Positions 1 to 10,017 of a DNA stretch of 64,000 nucleotides are shown here, piece after piece. The notes beneath the pieces were generated by a model. It saw only the letters and a program-made list of their open reading frames with translations. It did not search any database and was not told where the DNA came from. The stretch lies in the NCBI GenBank assembly GCA_964019055.1, contig OZ025206.1:5961617-6025616 (forward strand), in the 5' to 3' direction. Within the stretch, counting starts at the first letter, position 1; each line of letters opens with the position of its first letter. The stretch is from Anthopleura xanthogrammica. Lineage: Eukaryota > Cnidaria > Anthozoa > Actiniaria > Actiniidae. The position numbers were made by a program, and so were the translations under genes.

Positions 1-567
1 ACTATCATTAAATTCAGTTCTGAAATCTCGGGTCTCACGTCCCCGTCCTAGATTTCGAGTTGCTTAAGGTCCCTATTTTACAAAGCAAACCTTTAATACG
101 TTTATTGGATCAAATTTTACAAAGACAACTTATCTTATGTGACAGTCTGACCTATCAGTTGAAGAGTTTGCACAAGAAGATCGAGTCACGTGACGTCACA
201 TGACATTAAGAGATGCTGCTGTCATGCAACTCTTGGATCAAATCTTTCGAAGCTAACACATCTCGTGTCCTTTGGCTCGTGACCTGCTTCACGTGACATT
301 CTGGCCTAGCAGCTGGGGACATTGCAGTACAATAAATCACGTGACAATCATTGTGCCATGTGACATTTTGATACTCAAAATTATTGCAACCCACTGCACA
401 ACATTCCTTTCCGCGGCTTTTTGACTTCTTTTTCTGGCTCCATTTTTTCACAATATTACAATCTTCCTACATTTACTAGCAAAAGTGAGTGGAAAGCTCA
501 CACCTATTTAACAATTAGTCCTCGAGTCCGATTGACTCGTAGGCCATGAGGGCGAGAGGTCTAATTG
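1..567. repeat. Degenerate direct repeat rich in CACGTGAC-type motifs
   Basis: Around 138-230 and 288-375 the same order of motifs recurs with a period near 150 bp (YRTGTGACA, then CTGACCTATCAGTTG or CTGGCCTAGCAGCTG, then more CAYGTGACATT). At least five CACGTGAC or CATGTGAC words occur between 135 and 370. No gene is visible here. Confidence 0.45.
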
Positions 568-759
568 TTTTAGTAAAAACCTACTAATCGGTCCAATAAA
601 AGGATGCAAAAAGTTTTGGATTTTGCTTTAAATATATTTTTTTTGGTTTTCAAAACCGGCGCTTTTCGCTACTAGAGGTCTATCACTAATAGACCCCTAG
701 TAGCTCAGCCAATCACAGGGCTCGATTGGTGATAGACCATTAGTAGGTTTTTTCTAAAC
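568..759. mobile_element. Short inverted-repeat element (MITE-like)
   Basis: The left end TTTAGTAAAAACCTACTAAT (568-587) is answered by its near-complement ending at 759. Inside lies a second hairpin, CTACTAGAGGTCTAT paired with AATAGACCCCTAGTAG (669-703). There is no coding capacity. Confidence 0.6.
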
Positions 760-2017
760 AGGGTTAGCCTCTGTCCGGTGCTAAAGCTGAACCTTCTGTG
801 CTATTCTCCCAGCGGTAGTTCGGAATATTGAAAGGGACTATTGGTTTGCGATGGATATAACAACCTAAAAAAGATCAGATGCCTGAATCATGTTCTTTAC
901 AAATATTAGTAAGATGTAATTTTAATAAATAAGTCGTTTTTCTTTGCCTAAAAGTCCTGGGATTTTTTCCTTCATTTATGAGATCCACAACTGCTCATAG
1001 ACTTTGACGTTGTCTGTTTAAATTTCTCCTGGTCCTTTTGGTCTGTGCGTACTAGCGGGCTATCGCTAATCCTATTATGCTAGATCTAGTATAGCGATAA
1101 TCCAAGCGAGCTGAGCGGCATTAAATTTTCTAACCAATCACAGTCCTTTGTGATGGCCGGCCCTGTGTTCAAGCACTTTTTTCTACCTGAAAACTATTGA
1201 CAACAGCTGTTATTATGGGTGCGTGCAAACGAGATATTTTTTTGTTTTTAGAAACATACAAGTGAGGCTATCGGTTCGATATAATCGTTGTTGTCTCATT
1301 TACATCTCATTTGTATGCATCCATACTAACAGCTATTAAATCCCATACATTTGAGTCCCAGAAACGTTCAAAACTCTTAATCAAAGTTATTTGCATCTGT
1401 GATGTATCTGAAAATCACTCGAGAAATGATTTTCAAAACAGAGTGAAGTGCCCCAGGTTTTGATCATCAATGCTTTGCGCGATTAGTTCGCTCACCTGGA
1501 GGTGTGTCAGATTCTATTGAATGCCTGCGGTGGTTAGAAGTGAATCGTTAAATCGTTACGTCGCGCATGAAATCAAAGACGCTTCCAATTCATTTTGATT
1601 TGAAGACTTTCGATGAAACGATGGAAAGAATTATATATTTTTGCGTCGATGAGCACCTAAAGGAGTGATTACGCAGACTACTGACCCAGGATACTGAATA
1701 TGTCTCTCTAATGGTAAAGATAATGAGGAAAGACCGGAATGAAATTGTCAAGTTTCTAATGATTACGTGGCATTTCGTTTCATTTGTTAGCATTTGAACT
1801 AACCGTACTATCTGGTTAGTGCCATTGAAGCGTAATACCTGCATTAGCACGTGTATTCCCCTGAGCTGACGTACCTTGGAAGTGAATTCACATCAATAGT
1901 TTATCAGTTTCATGTCCTTTGTTTGTGTCATCACATTTATTTTTGCACGTGATTTTAATGTTTAGCATTCTCTTAAACTAATATAAGTTATTGAACTCAA
2001 TGTTGCTAGCATACACT
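760..2017. other. Intergenic, no gene recognised
   Basis: AT-rich sequence with a small hairpin around 1045-1100 (TAGCGGGCTATCGCTA and its partner). Frames are short and without recognisable protein features. Confidence 0.4.
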
Positions 2018-2203
2018 TTAGATTTTTATCACATCGGTTCTCGATGACACATTATTGAGCTTTGACTGTTGTTCAGGGGCTGGTACAACATTGTCGTTCG
2101 GGTTTTCGCCTTTGAAATCAAACACCATACAGTTGGACGACTTCTGATACTTGTAGGATGATCCATATATCTTGTTACACAATCCTTCGCCATTCTTAAA
2201 CAA
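2018..2203 (-). pseudogene. Orphan last exon of a folate-receptor-like gene (inverted copy)
   Basis: On the minus strand, an AG acceptor (complement of 2204-2205) opens a reading frame beginning LFKNGEGLCNK and containing SSNCMVFDFKGENPND. This is nearly the same as the last exon of the two intact plus-strand genes that follow. No first or second exon is visible upstream on the minus strand between 2204 and the next gene. The frame runs past the place where the sister genes stop. It reads through sequence matching their 3' untranslated region, including a degraded polyadenylation signal (GATAAA where they have AATAAA), and ends at 2018-2020. I infer an inverted partial duplicate, probably not expressed as a full protein. 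A distant 5' part outside the window cannot be excluded. Confidence 0.7.
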
Positions 2204-2309
2204 CTTGAATGAAAAGAGAATACGAAGTTCAGTTGACATCTATCAAGATTGACATCCAAATTGAGTACTTGTATATTATTACTATGAATCTCTAGAAAGA
2301 AGTGGTTTA

Positions 2310-2527
2310 GAGTCTAGCACTAAACCCGTGAACGTAGCTAAATACAGCTAAATAGCACATTCTCGTTCCCAGACCCTACTCATTACCCATTACCTACGAT
2401 TTTTCGTTAGAAGGCTGAGAAGGCTTTGGGTACGATAATGTAAATAGCACAAAAGCCTTTGTTTTCTATTGTTTAATTAGTGCTATTTAGCGCTAAATTA
2501 GACTTTATTTCACGGGTTTACACTCAA
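2310..2527. mobile_element. Short inverted-repeat element between the inverted exon and copy 1
   Basis: TAAACCCGTGAA near 2321 pairs with TTCACGGGTTTA ending at 2520, and CTAAATAGCAC pairs with GTGCTATTTAG further in. Non-coding. Confidence 0.6.
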
Positions 2528-2808
2528 AATATTTCTAAAGGATCCTTAGAAGAACAAACTAGAGAGCATCATAACACCTTGACAACTTTCATTTGTCTAA
2601 TAATAGTATTATTATAATAATACTTTATTCAAATTCAATATAGAAGGTTTACAATAGAATTTAAAAAGGAAAACCATGAGGTTAGCCCTATATATGTCCC
2701 CTATTCTAAAACTATTAAAATCTAATGATATGTAGTACGTGTTGCATGGTTGATGCTCTTCTACTGAGGGATCTGATAACAGCCCAGCCATTAACGAAGG
2801 AAAGAAAA

Positions 2809-4395
2809 ATGTTATCTTCGATTGTCATCACAGCAAATATTCTGTGTATCCAGCTGGTGTCTGTTCATTCAAGTATTGTAGAGAAGTGTCTGGAAGACGA
2901 TCATCACAAGAAGTTTCCTTCGCGAGAGGAAAAAGGTTTTGCGACTTGTTTTCCCTGGCAAAACAAGTCTTGCTGTTCACCTGAAATAACGGTGAATCTG
3001 AAGGAAAATGGTGGGAAGAATCTGGCCCACTTTGATTTGAACTACTGTGGTGGTTTAACTGAGGTATATAAGTAAATCAGTGATCCAGATTTCTATATAT
3101 TTTGTCGAGTTTGCCCCAATTCAAAATGGCCGCCGAAAAGCGTGAATTGGTCTATCAATGCCCTGATGCCTGGTTGGCTAGATGGATTGATCTGATTTGA
3201 ATAGATTTTCGTTTTCCCCCTCAACCATCTTTTTTTTGACAACCCGCGTAGTTGATCATTGGAGATGTATAAGCCAGTTCAAAGTTTTCAGTTCGATTTT
3301 ATCCCGAATTTCTCACCTTCTTTTGATTAATTAAAAACAAAACAAGGTTGAAACAAAATAAGGTGAGACATTCGGGATAAAATCGCATGCGCACTGAAAA
3401 CGATTCTTAAACTTTGAACTGGCTTATATGGATCCTGATTCCCTAATCCCAACCCATCTCCTACGCGTATTGTATGCATACATACAATATCAAATAACTA
3501 ACATTTGAATTATTTCTTAGTCTTGCAGAGATCATCTTATGGGCGAATCATGTTTCTACCTATGCGAACCCAATCTGATCAAGTGGCAAGCTTCCCCTGG
3601 TTTTACGAGTACAGTACCCATCTGTAGTGATACCTGCGACAAATGGTTCGAGGCCTGCAAGAATGACAAGACTTACTCTGAGAACTGGTTTGATGATTAC
3701 GTTTTGTATCACTCCCAAAAGGGTCCAATAAAACCTACCAGACCTTGCCGCACCTTTGCCGAGGTAGTATACTCCCTAAAATACCATGCATATAATTTTC
3801 CTCTTCAACGATATACAAAGAAAATTATAGTTATGGAGATGCTGTAGGATGCCACGGTTCTCCGTTAAGTTTGGAGCGACAGAAATAAATATTGTGATAA
3901 ATATATAGAGATTATCACATCACTGATATGGTTTTTATTCACGGCTTTATTTCGCGGATATCGACCCTAAATGTGTAATAAAAAGTTTTAACTTCTAGCT
4001 TCCAATGTTTCTAAGGGTAACCGCCACGATAGACCGTGAGAATGATTGGATGATTTTTTTTGACCTGAAATATCTAAGCAGTGAAACCAACATTCATCCA
4101 ATCAGAAGCGATCATTCTCAAGGTGGTATTGAGTGGCATGGCTAAGGTAAACGGTGTCAATTTTCGATAATATTTTGGGTCGCACGATATCAGTTTTCAG
4201 TGAGGGTTAAAACCTTTATGGGTATCAACTAAACCCTACATTCTTTTTATACAGATTTTTGAAAATGGCGAAGGATTGTGTAATAAGTTATATGGACCGA
4301 ACTACGAGTATGAAAGATCTTCCAACTGTATGGTGTTTGATTTTAAAGGCGAAAACCCGAACGACAAAGTCCTGCCAACTCGTTCTTCAACGTAA
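2809..4395 (+). CDS. Folate-receptor-like secreted protein, copy 1 (three exons)
   Basis: Exons 2809-3063, 3521-3763 and 4255-4395 join in phase 0 across GT-AG introns and give 212 residues, close to the size of a folate-receptor domain. Residues 1-22 are a hydrophobic signal peptide starting MLSSIVITANIL. Family hallmarks follow in order: CFPWQNKSCCS, NYCGGL, the CRDHLMGESCFYLCEPNL block, VPICSDTCDKWFEACKND, and SSNCMVFDFKGENPND. There are about 14 cysteines in the mature part, against 16 usually expected. The C-terminus ends soon after the last cysteine with no hydrophobic tail, so the product looks secreted, not GPI-anchored. The start was chosen because copy 2 starts at the same place in the alignment; an in-frame ATG at 2725 would hide the signal peptide. 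The ligand is unknown: the family also holds riboflavin-binding protein, JUNO and retbindin. AATAAA lies at 4462-4467. Confidence 0.87.
3268..3428. mobile_element. MITE-like element in intron 1 of folate-receptor copy 1
   Basis: The ends TATAAGCCAGTTCAAAG and CTTTGAACTGGCTTATA are perfect inverted repeats. The arms continue through GATTTTATCCCGAA. The terminal TA suggests a TA target duplication, as in Tc1/mariner-type elements. It is absent from intron 1 of copy 2, so it was inserted after the duplication. Confidence 0.7.
4016..4141. mobile_element. Small foldback element in intron 2 of folate-receptor copy 1
   Basis: GTGAGAATGATTGGATGA pairs imperfectly with CATCCAATCAGAAGCGATCATTCTCA. Not seen in copy 2. 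Confidence 0.45.
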
Positions 4396-4461
4396 ACAGT
4401 GTTGAGCCCCAGTTCAAGCTAAAAATAAGTTAAAATAATCAGAGTGATCGAGAACCGATAC

Positions 4462-4467
4462 AATAAA
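4462..4467 (+). promoter_or_regulatory. Polyadenylation signal of folate-receptor-like copy 1
   Basis: AATAAA 67 nt after the stop codon, in a block (GATCGAGAACCGATACAATA) that is recognisable after the other copies too. Confidence 0.6.
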
Positions 4468-5693
4468 AACCTAGTCTTTATGTGATCCTAAGAGGACGTT
4501 AAACAGTACAATTGTGGCAAATTTTAATTTAAAAATGTCATAATAAAAAAAATAAAGGATTTGATATAAAACTAAAGCGCGTGTGAACTCACTACGAAGC
4601 AAATGTTGGTATTTTATTGTGTGGGCTACGTGTTAAAATTGCTCTCCAATTACTGGTTTTCACATGACGACAGAAATGAGTACTCTAGGGCACACCTGGG
4701 GTCCAATTTTGGTCACTAGTTTAGAAAATAACTAACGGCTGAGACCTTTAAAATGTCCTTACTCGATTTTCGGAGTCGGGGACAAATGTAACGGTTCCAA
4801 AACTACATGCAGATTTTTAGGATAGTTTGTAGCAACTTTTGGCATCAAAATAAAATCTCTAGGATGAGCCGATCGTTTTAAAATATGCTCTCTTCTCCCA
4901 ATGTTTGCTCCCTGGAAGAAAGCATGACTAATTTGCATTACAATATGAAAAAATCATGGCGTTTATCGTGAATATAACCTATTAGTCTCTTTTGTTAAAT
5001 CAACCAACATGGGCGCCTTGTCTTTCGTCTTTCATTCTCTTAGCTTGGAAATGATTGAAAAACAGTACACGTAAAAAGCACTTTAATAAATGTTAATGAC
5101 AACATTCCCCTTACCAAGATACGTTGTGCCAGTAACTCTTACCAGAATAAGAGCTGAGCTCCTTACCAAAAATTAGTAGCCGACAAAAGCACTTAGATTG
5201 CCTTGTCTTAACAACGTAATACACTACCTTGGAGGGACGGGATGACACGAAGTTACACACGACCAGGGTTAAAAGATAACACTTTTTTCAAATTGGTGAC
5301 AATTTGATGCCGGATTTTGAAGACCTTAAACTTTGAACTCGAAAATTGAACAAACTATTCAACGGCCAGACTACAACTACCAGAATCCCTTGCACACTTT
5401 CTTTTGTTCAGTTAGCACCAATTGTCTTACTATTCTCATAATGAAATGGCAAATCTGAATAAGAAAGAAAATTCGAGAAGCATTATGGTAGTAGTAGTAA
5501 AATGACGCCATCATGCAAAATGCCTAATTACGTTGGTTTAACAAAAGAAAGAATATCAAAAGGTTACTTAAAAAGACGACTGGACAGCGCAACATAGTAT
5601 TTGTAGGCTTCATCTCTGCCGGATAAACTTCCAGTTTGTTACGACATCAAACAAGATAAGAGCCAATCTTTATATCGACGGAGAAAAGAACTG

Positions 5694-6923
5694 ATGTTAA
5701 CTGCAATTGTTATCGCGGCAACTCTGAGCATCCAGCTTGTGTCTGTGCATTTAGGTACTGTAGAGAAATGTCTCGAAGTCGACGGCCTTCATAAGAAGTT
5801 TCCTTCGCGAGAGGAAAAAGACTTTGCAGCTTGTTTTCCCTGGCAAAGCAAATCTTGCTGTTCACCTGAGACGACAGTGAATTTGAAGGAAAATGGCGCC
5901 AAGAAAATATCCCACCTTGACTGGGAATACTGTGGTGCTTTAAGCGAGGTAATAAAAAATATGAATTGATGAACGAATGGACTGATAAATACAAGGATGT
6001 GTGCGAAAAGAAATGTATCCGAATTTGCATAAATTTAATTTTACAGCACTATGTTTACAACGGTCTTCTTCATGAAGCAAAAAATCAAAACAATTTAATC
6101 GCTATCGAATATAGAATCAATGTAGTGATGAGTGGCATAAAAAAAGTTTGCACATCCATTTTCACACAACTAATATGAAAATTATATCTTAATATAGCCT
6201 TGCGAAAAGTTTATTATGAGTCTTGCATGTTTCTACCTATGTGAACCAAACCTGTCCAAATGGCAAATATCGGGTCGTTATGTTAGAAGAGTACCCATCT
6301 GCAGTGATACCTGCGACAGATGGTTCGAGGCCTGCAAGAATGACAAGACTTATTCTAAGAACTGGTTCGATGATTACGTTTTGTATTGCTCCCAAAAGGG
6401 TCAAATAAAACCAAACAGACCTTGCCGCACCTTTGCTGAGGTAAGGTATTCTAGCTCCTTAAGGTGACTAAGGTGACTAAGGTGACTAAAAAAAAAGAAA
6501 GAAACACACAAAACGCTTTTTCTATAAGTTATAGTTTTTTTGCAAACTTTTGACAAAAGATGGATTTTTCTACCTGTTGTTTTAGGAAACTCGAAGAAAA
6601 ATATATCAGATAGTCTCGTGCAAAATTTTAGGGTTTTGCCCTGTTCAAGTTCTAAACGTGTATGTTATTATGTAAGGTTACGTTATTATGCGCTTTGTTC
6701 ACGGATATCACGAGTCATGTTCTGGATGGGATGCTTGATAATTCGGTAAAGTTAACTTATTATTGTCTCTTCCTCAAAGATTTTTAAAAATGGCAAAGGA
6801 ATATGTAACAAGTTATCTGGACTATCCTACAAGTATGAGAAGTCGTCCAATTGTATGGTGTTTGATTTCAAAGGCGAAAACCCGAGCGACAAAGTCGTAC
6901 CAGCACCTTCTTCTTCATCTTAG
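5694..6923 (+). CDS. Folate-receptor-like secreted protein, copy 2 (three exons)
   Basis: Exons 5694-5948, 6198-6440 and 6780-6923 are in phase 0 with GT-AG borders. The first two have exactly the lengths of copy 1 (255 and 243 nt). The 213-residue product has a signal peptide (MLTAIVIAATLSIQLV), then CFPWQSKSCCS, EYCGAL, CEKFIMSLACFYLCEPNL, VPICSDTCDRWFEACKND and SSNCMVFDFKGENPSD, and ends in a short serine tail with no anchor. It is clearly a tandem duplicate of copy 1. It has one extra cysteine (YCSQKG where copy 1 has YHSQKG). Just upstream, GATAAG (5655-5660), CCAAT (5663-5667) and a TATAT (5671-5675) are close together, but the TATAT is only 23 bp from the ATG, so its role is doubtful. 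AATAAA lies at 6993-6998. Confidence 0.87.
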
Positions 6924-6992
6924 ACTTGGGAAGCAATGATGAGCAACAGTTGATGCTAATAATAAAAATATCAGTGTAATCGAAAAGAATGT

Positions 6993-6998
6993 AATAAA
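6993..6998 (+). promoter_or_regulatory. Polyadenylation signal of folate-receptor-like copy 2
   Basis: AATAAA 70 nt after the stop, aligned with the signal of copy 1. A second AATAAA occurs at 6961-6966. Confidence 0.6.
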
Positions 6999-7105
6999 AA
7001 CCTATAAATAGTATACCTGGCCAGCAGCATTGACGAGTTCACTTTATATGGTGATTATCATCATGAGACTACAGTATGTTTGATTAAAACATTAGACGTC
7101 GTTAA

Positions 7106-7643
7106 AGGGGGACTAGTACGAAAATCGCTCAAAATTTAATTCGGCTGAAACTTTCTTGGAATGATCTTTAAGGGTCTAATAAACACTAGGTCATTTTTTT
7201 TTCTTGATATTCCGATAGGAAGTATTATATTTTTACGAATCTTTAACGGAGTCTGTGACGTCATTTACTCAACACTAAACACCGCTCCATACATTTCTTT
7301 GTAAATAACTTCTTGATTTATTTTATTTCTATAAAGCCCAAAGGTTGGCTGAAAGACTTTACTTACGTTTATTGTGATTACAATTGATTTTTAAGTCTCT
7401 TTTTTCAGTATTGAGTATGGAACGAGCGAATATTTTGATCACAAAATACAGGGAAATGTATAGAGCGATGTATGGTGTTGAGTAAATGACGTCACTGACT
7501 TCTTTAAAAATTCGTAAAAATATAATACTTCCCTTCGGAATATCAAGAAAAAACTTTAACCAGTGTTTATTAGACCCTTAGAGATTATTCTAGGAAAGTT
7601 TCAGCCGAATTAAATTTTGAACGATTTTCGTACTAGTCCCCCT
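7106..7643. mobile_element. TTAA-flanked foldback element (piggyBac-like MITE candidate)
   Basis: Long inverted arms of roughly 180 bp start AGGGGGACTAGTACGAAAAT on the left and end with the complement. TTAA lies directly outside both ends (7102-7105 and 7644-7647), the target duplication typical of piggyBac-type transposition. It sits at the 3' flank of folate-receptor copy 2. It has no transposase. A related single end lies at 61295-61375. Confidence 0.75.
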
Positions 7644-7650
7644 TTAAGTC

Positions 7651-8135
7651 GAAATAAATAAATAAATAAATAAATAAATGAATGAATGAATGAATGAATG
7701 AATGAATGAATGAATGAATGAATGAATGAATGAATGAATGAATGAATGAATGAATGAATGAATGAATGAATGAATGAATGAATGAATGAATGAATGAATG
7801 AATGAATGAATGAATGAATGAATGAATGAATGAATGAATGAATGAATGAATGAATGAATGAATGAATGAATGAATGAATGAATGAATGAATGAATGAATG
7901 AATGAATGAATGAATGAATGAATGAATGAATGAATGAATGAATGAATGAATGAATGAATGAATGAATGAATGAATGAATGAATGAATGAATGAATGAATG
8001 AATGAATGAATGAATGAATGAATGAATGAATGAATGAATGAATGAATAAGTAAGTAAGTAAGTAAGTAAGTAAACAAACAAACAAACAAACAAACAAACA
8101 AACAAATAAATAAATAAATAAATAATTAAATAAAT
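7651..8135. repeat. Compound tetranucleotide microsatellite
   Basis: Successive blocks of AAAT, then about 92 perfect GAAT units (about 7677-8046), then GTAA, CAAA and AAAT blocks. It begins 4 bp after the TTAA that ends the preceding element. Confidence 0.98.
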
Positions 8136-8334
8136 GTCTGAAGTGCTGTTTAAAACTTGACAAGTATTACCTTCGAAATGAATAAAGGGAACACATCAAG
8201 AAGTATGTTATAATGTCTTCACTACCTTAATAATCAAGCTCATTTTCAGACAACAGTAGCCTAGCTACAGAATCGCTTAGATTGTCTTCCTTTGGCTGAA
8301 GATGATAGACTACGTTTTGTATCTTTTGGTCCGG

Positions 8335-8480
8335 GTCATTCATTTTCATCTTACCAGAAAAGCAATGTTAAACAACAGTTAATGCTATTAAAAAAAACTA
8401 ATACTGATACCTAGTATACCAGCAGCATGGAGTTCGCTTTATATAGTGATTATCATCCTGAGAGTATGCTTAATTAAAAC
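8335..8480 (+). pseudogene. Decayed 3' end of a folate-receptor-like gene (third trace)
   Basis: This stretch matches the very end of exon 3 and the 3' flank of copy 2 (compare TTCATCTTA, CAACAGTTAATGCTA, GTATACCAGCAGCAT and TGATTATCATC with 6910-7090). No coding frame survives. At about 8310 a short piece (GACTACGTTTTGTATC) recalls exon 2 of the intact genes. The following flank at 8560-8620 matches the flank of copy 1 at 4585-4640, so the duplication unit extended beyond the gene. Confidence 0.6.
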
Positions 8481-8689
8481 ACTATATTCGTGCAAGTCAA
8501 AATAAATGTCACAATAAAACAATTAAACAAAGCAGGTAAATAAATACAGGAGATGTGACTGAATTCACGACGAAGCAAATGTTGGCACTTTATTGAGTGG
8601 GCTACCTGTTGTCATGAATGTCCAAAATGGCGGATAAGCTTTAAATAATAACCTTTCATTCTTATATCCGTCCAGCTTTGCTGTGCCGT

Positions 8690-8768
8690 AAAAAAAGGGA
8701 AAATATCTTGGATTCAAAGGCACGGCTACCTTTCAAGACGGCGCAGGGAACTGTGAGGGAGACTATTG
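8690..8768 (+). repeat. One end of a foldback element that replaces part of the folate-receptor exon
   Basis: The sequence GGCTACCTTTCAAGACGGCG followed by CAGGGAACTGTGAGG matches both arms of the full foldback element at 42640-42844 and a partial copy at about 61985-62050. Confidence 0.6.
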
Positions 8769-8769
8769 C

Positions 8770-8914
8770 ATGTGTTGTGTTTGATTTCAAAGGCGAAAAT
8801 CCGAACCACAAAGTCGTGCCTCTTTCTCCTACTTCAACTTACACTTTAAAAAAACAATGTTGATGCTAATAATAAGTAAAAATAATCAGTGTGATCGACA
8901 ACCGATGTAATAAA
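8770..8914 (+). pseudogene. Truncated last exon of a folate-receptor-like gene (fourth trace)
   Basis: A frame encoding VVFDFKGENPNHKVVP and ending at 8861-8863 matches the second half of the family's last exon. Everything 5' of it is replaced by one end of an interspersed foldback element (about 8690-8768). The matching 3' untranslated block and AATAAA (8909-8914) are still present. No acceptor, signal peptide or first exons are left, so this is a gene remnant. Confidence 0.7.
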
Positions 8915-9855
8915 ATACTGAAGAATATAGCCGTTTTAGGCTTAGAGTAAGCAAAAAATTACAATTTGGAAAGGAACGATGATGCCTTCATAATAAATTT
9001 ACCAGGGGAAAATTACTATAGGAGAGTCCATCTCTCAATGGATTTGATTATATCGCGAACATGGCGCGCTGATTGGTTGGTAGCTAGGACGTCTTCTCGT
9101 AGGATGCTGTATGCTTTGTTCGGCGGTTTTATTCCATGATTTACTGAAAATTAAGCTACACGAAGTTCGCCGCAGTACAGAAAGCCGCCGAATCTCTAAT
9201 CAATATATTCGAATTACTGGTCACGCGTGACGACAATTACTACTGAGCAATTGAACTTTCTCTTCCGTAGGAAAAAAGCAGATTCAGGTAATGATTTTGT
9301 CTTATTTTCGGAGGTCATTAACTTTTTCTCTCATAGTTGTCTTGTAAGATCTTGAGCGCTCGACCCGATAGTCTCGTCTTGATGCTACGCTCATCACGAT
9401 ACCGCTGGTTCGTCGGAGCGGCGTACTCATCTACGATAAGAGCTATTAAAATCTACGATATGACACTTTGTTTTATTTCCTTGGAAGGTTTTTCTGGGAA
9501 AATAGGCTCAATTACAATATGTTAAAGCTTTTATTTTGCCGATAAATTTCATTGTTTTGAACTTCAAAAATGGCCTATGGACCGCCATGAAAATAGCTAT
9601 AATGCATTGCGCGCGTTTTCCGAAATAACCTTTGGAAGGTGTGTCAAAATTAGTTATCCAGATCAGATAATAATGATATTAATGCTGATAATTCATTCTC
9701 GGAATTCAATGACAAAGATAGGCGGGGAAAGAAAATAACGTCTCGTGTTTCTTTCTGTTCTGTTCAGATAATTACATTTCCAAGCAATTAGATGTCCGGG
9801 TAATTAGTAGCGCAAGCAACAAAAGAAAACGGCATCTTTGTCTCAAAGCTCTCGA
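8915..9855. other. Intergenic, flank of the degraded folate-receptor array
   Basis: Around 9205-9245 the sequence (GAATTACTGGTCACGCGTGACGAC) resembles the downstream flank of copy 1 near 4648-4680. No gene recognised. Confidence 0.4.
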
Positions 9856-9929
9856 CCAATCACATCTGAGACACCGCCCTAAAAATTGTTTTGTAAGAGG
9901 CCCTCATAGGGCTTCTTGGGAAATATAAA
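9856..9929 (+). promoter_or_regulatory. Putative core promoter (CCAAT and TATA boxes) of the acidic-protein gene
   Basis: CCAAT (9856-9860) is followed 64 bp later by TATAAA (9924-9929), which lies 88 bp before the ATG. The spacing fits a start of transcription near 9955 and a short leader of about 65 nt. Confidence 0.5.
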
Positions 9930-10017
9930 TCTGCCAAAAATCTTGAGTTTCATTTCAATTCATAGGAAGGTTTGTGTTTCGTAGGTACTGACTTTCAGCT
10001 GAAGTTATTTTGCCAAA

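Noticed and set aside
7651..8135. CRISPR-like array
   Set aside because: Continuous microsatellite with no spacers; the DNA is eukaryotic.
7610..8163. Frames of 150-176 codons made of Ile-His-Ser-Phe repeats
   Set aside because: Translations of the GAAT microsatellite in three frames.
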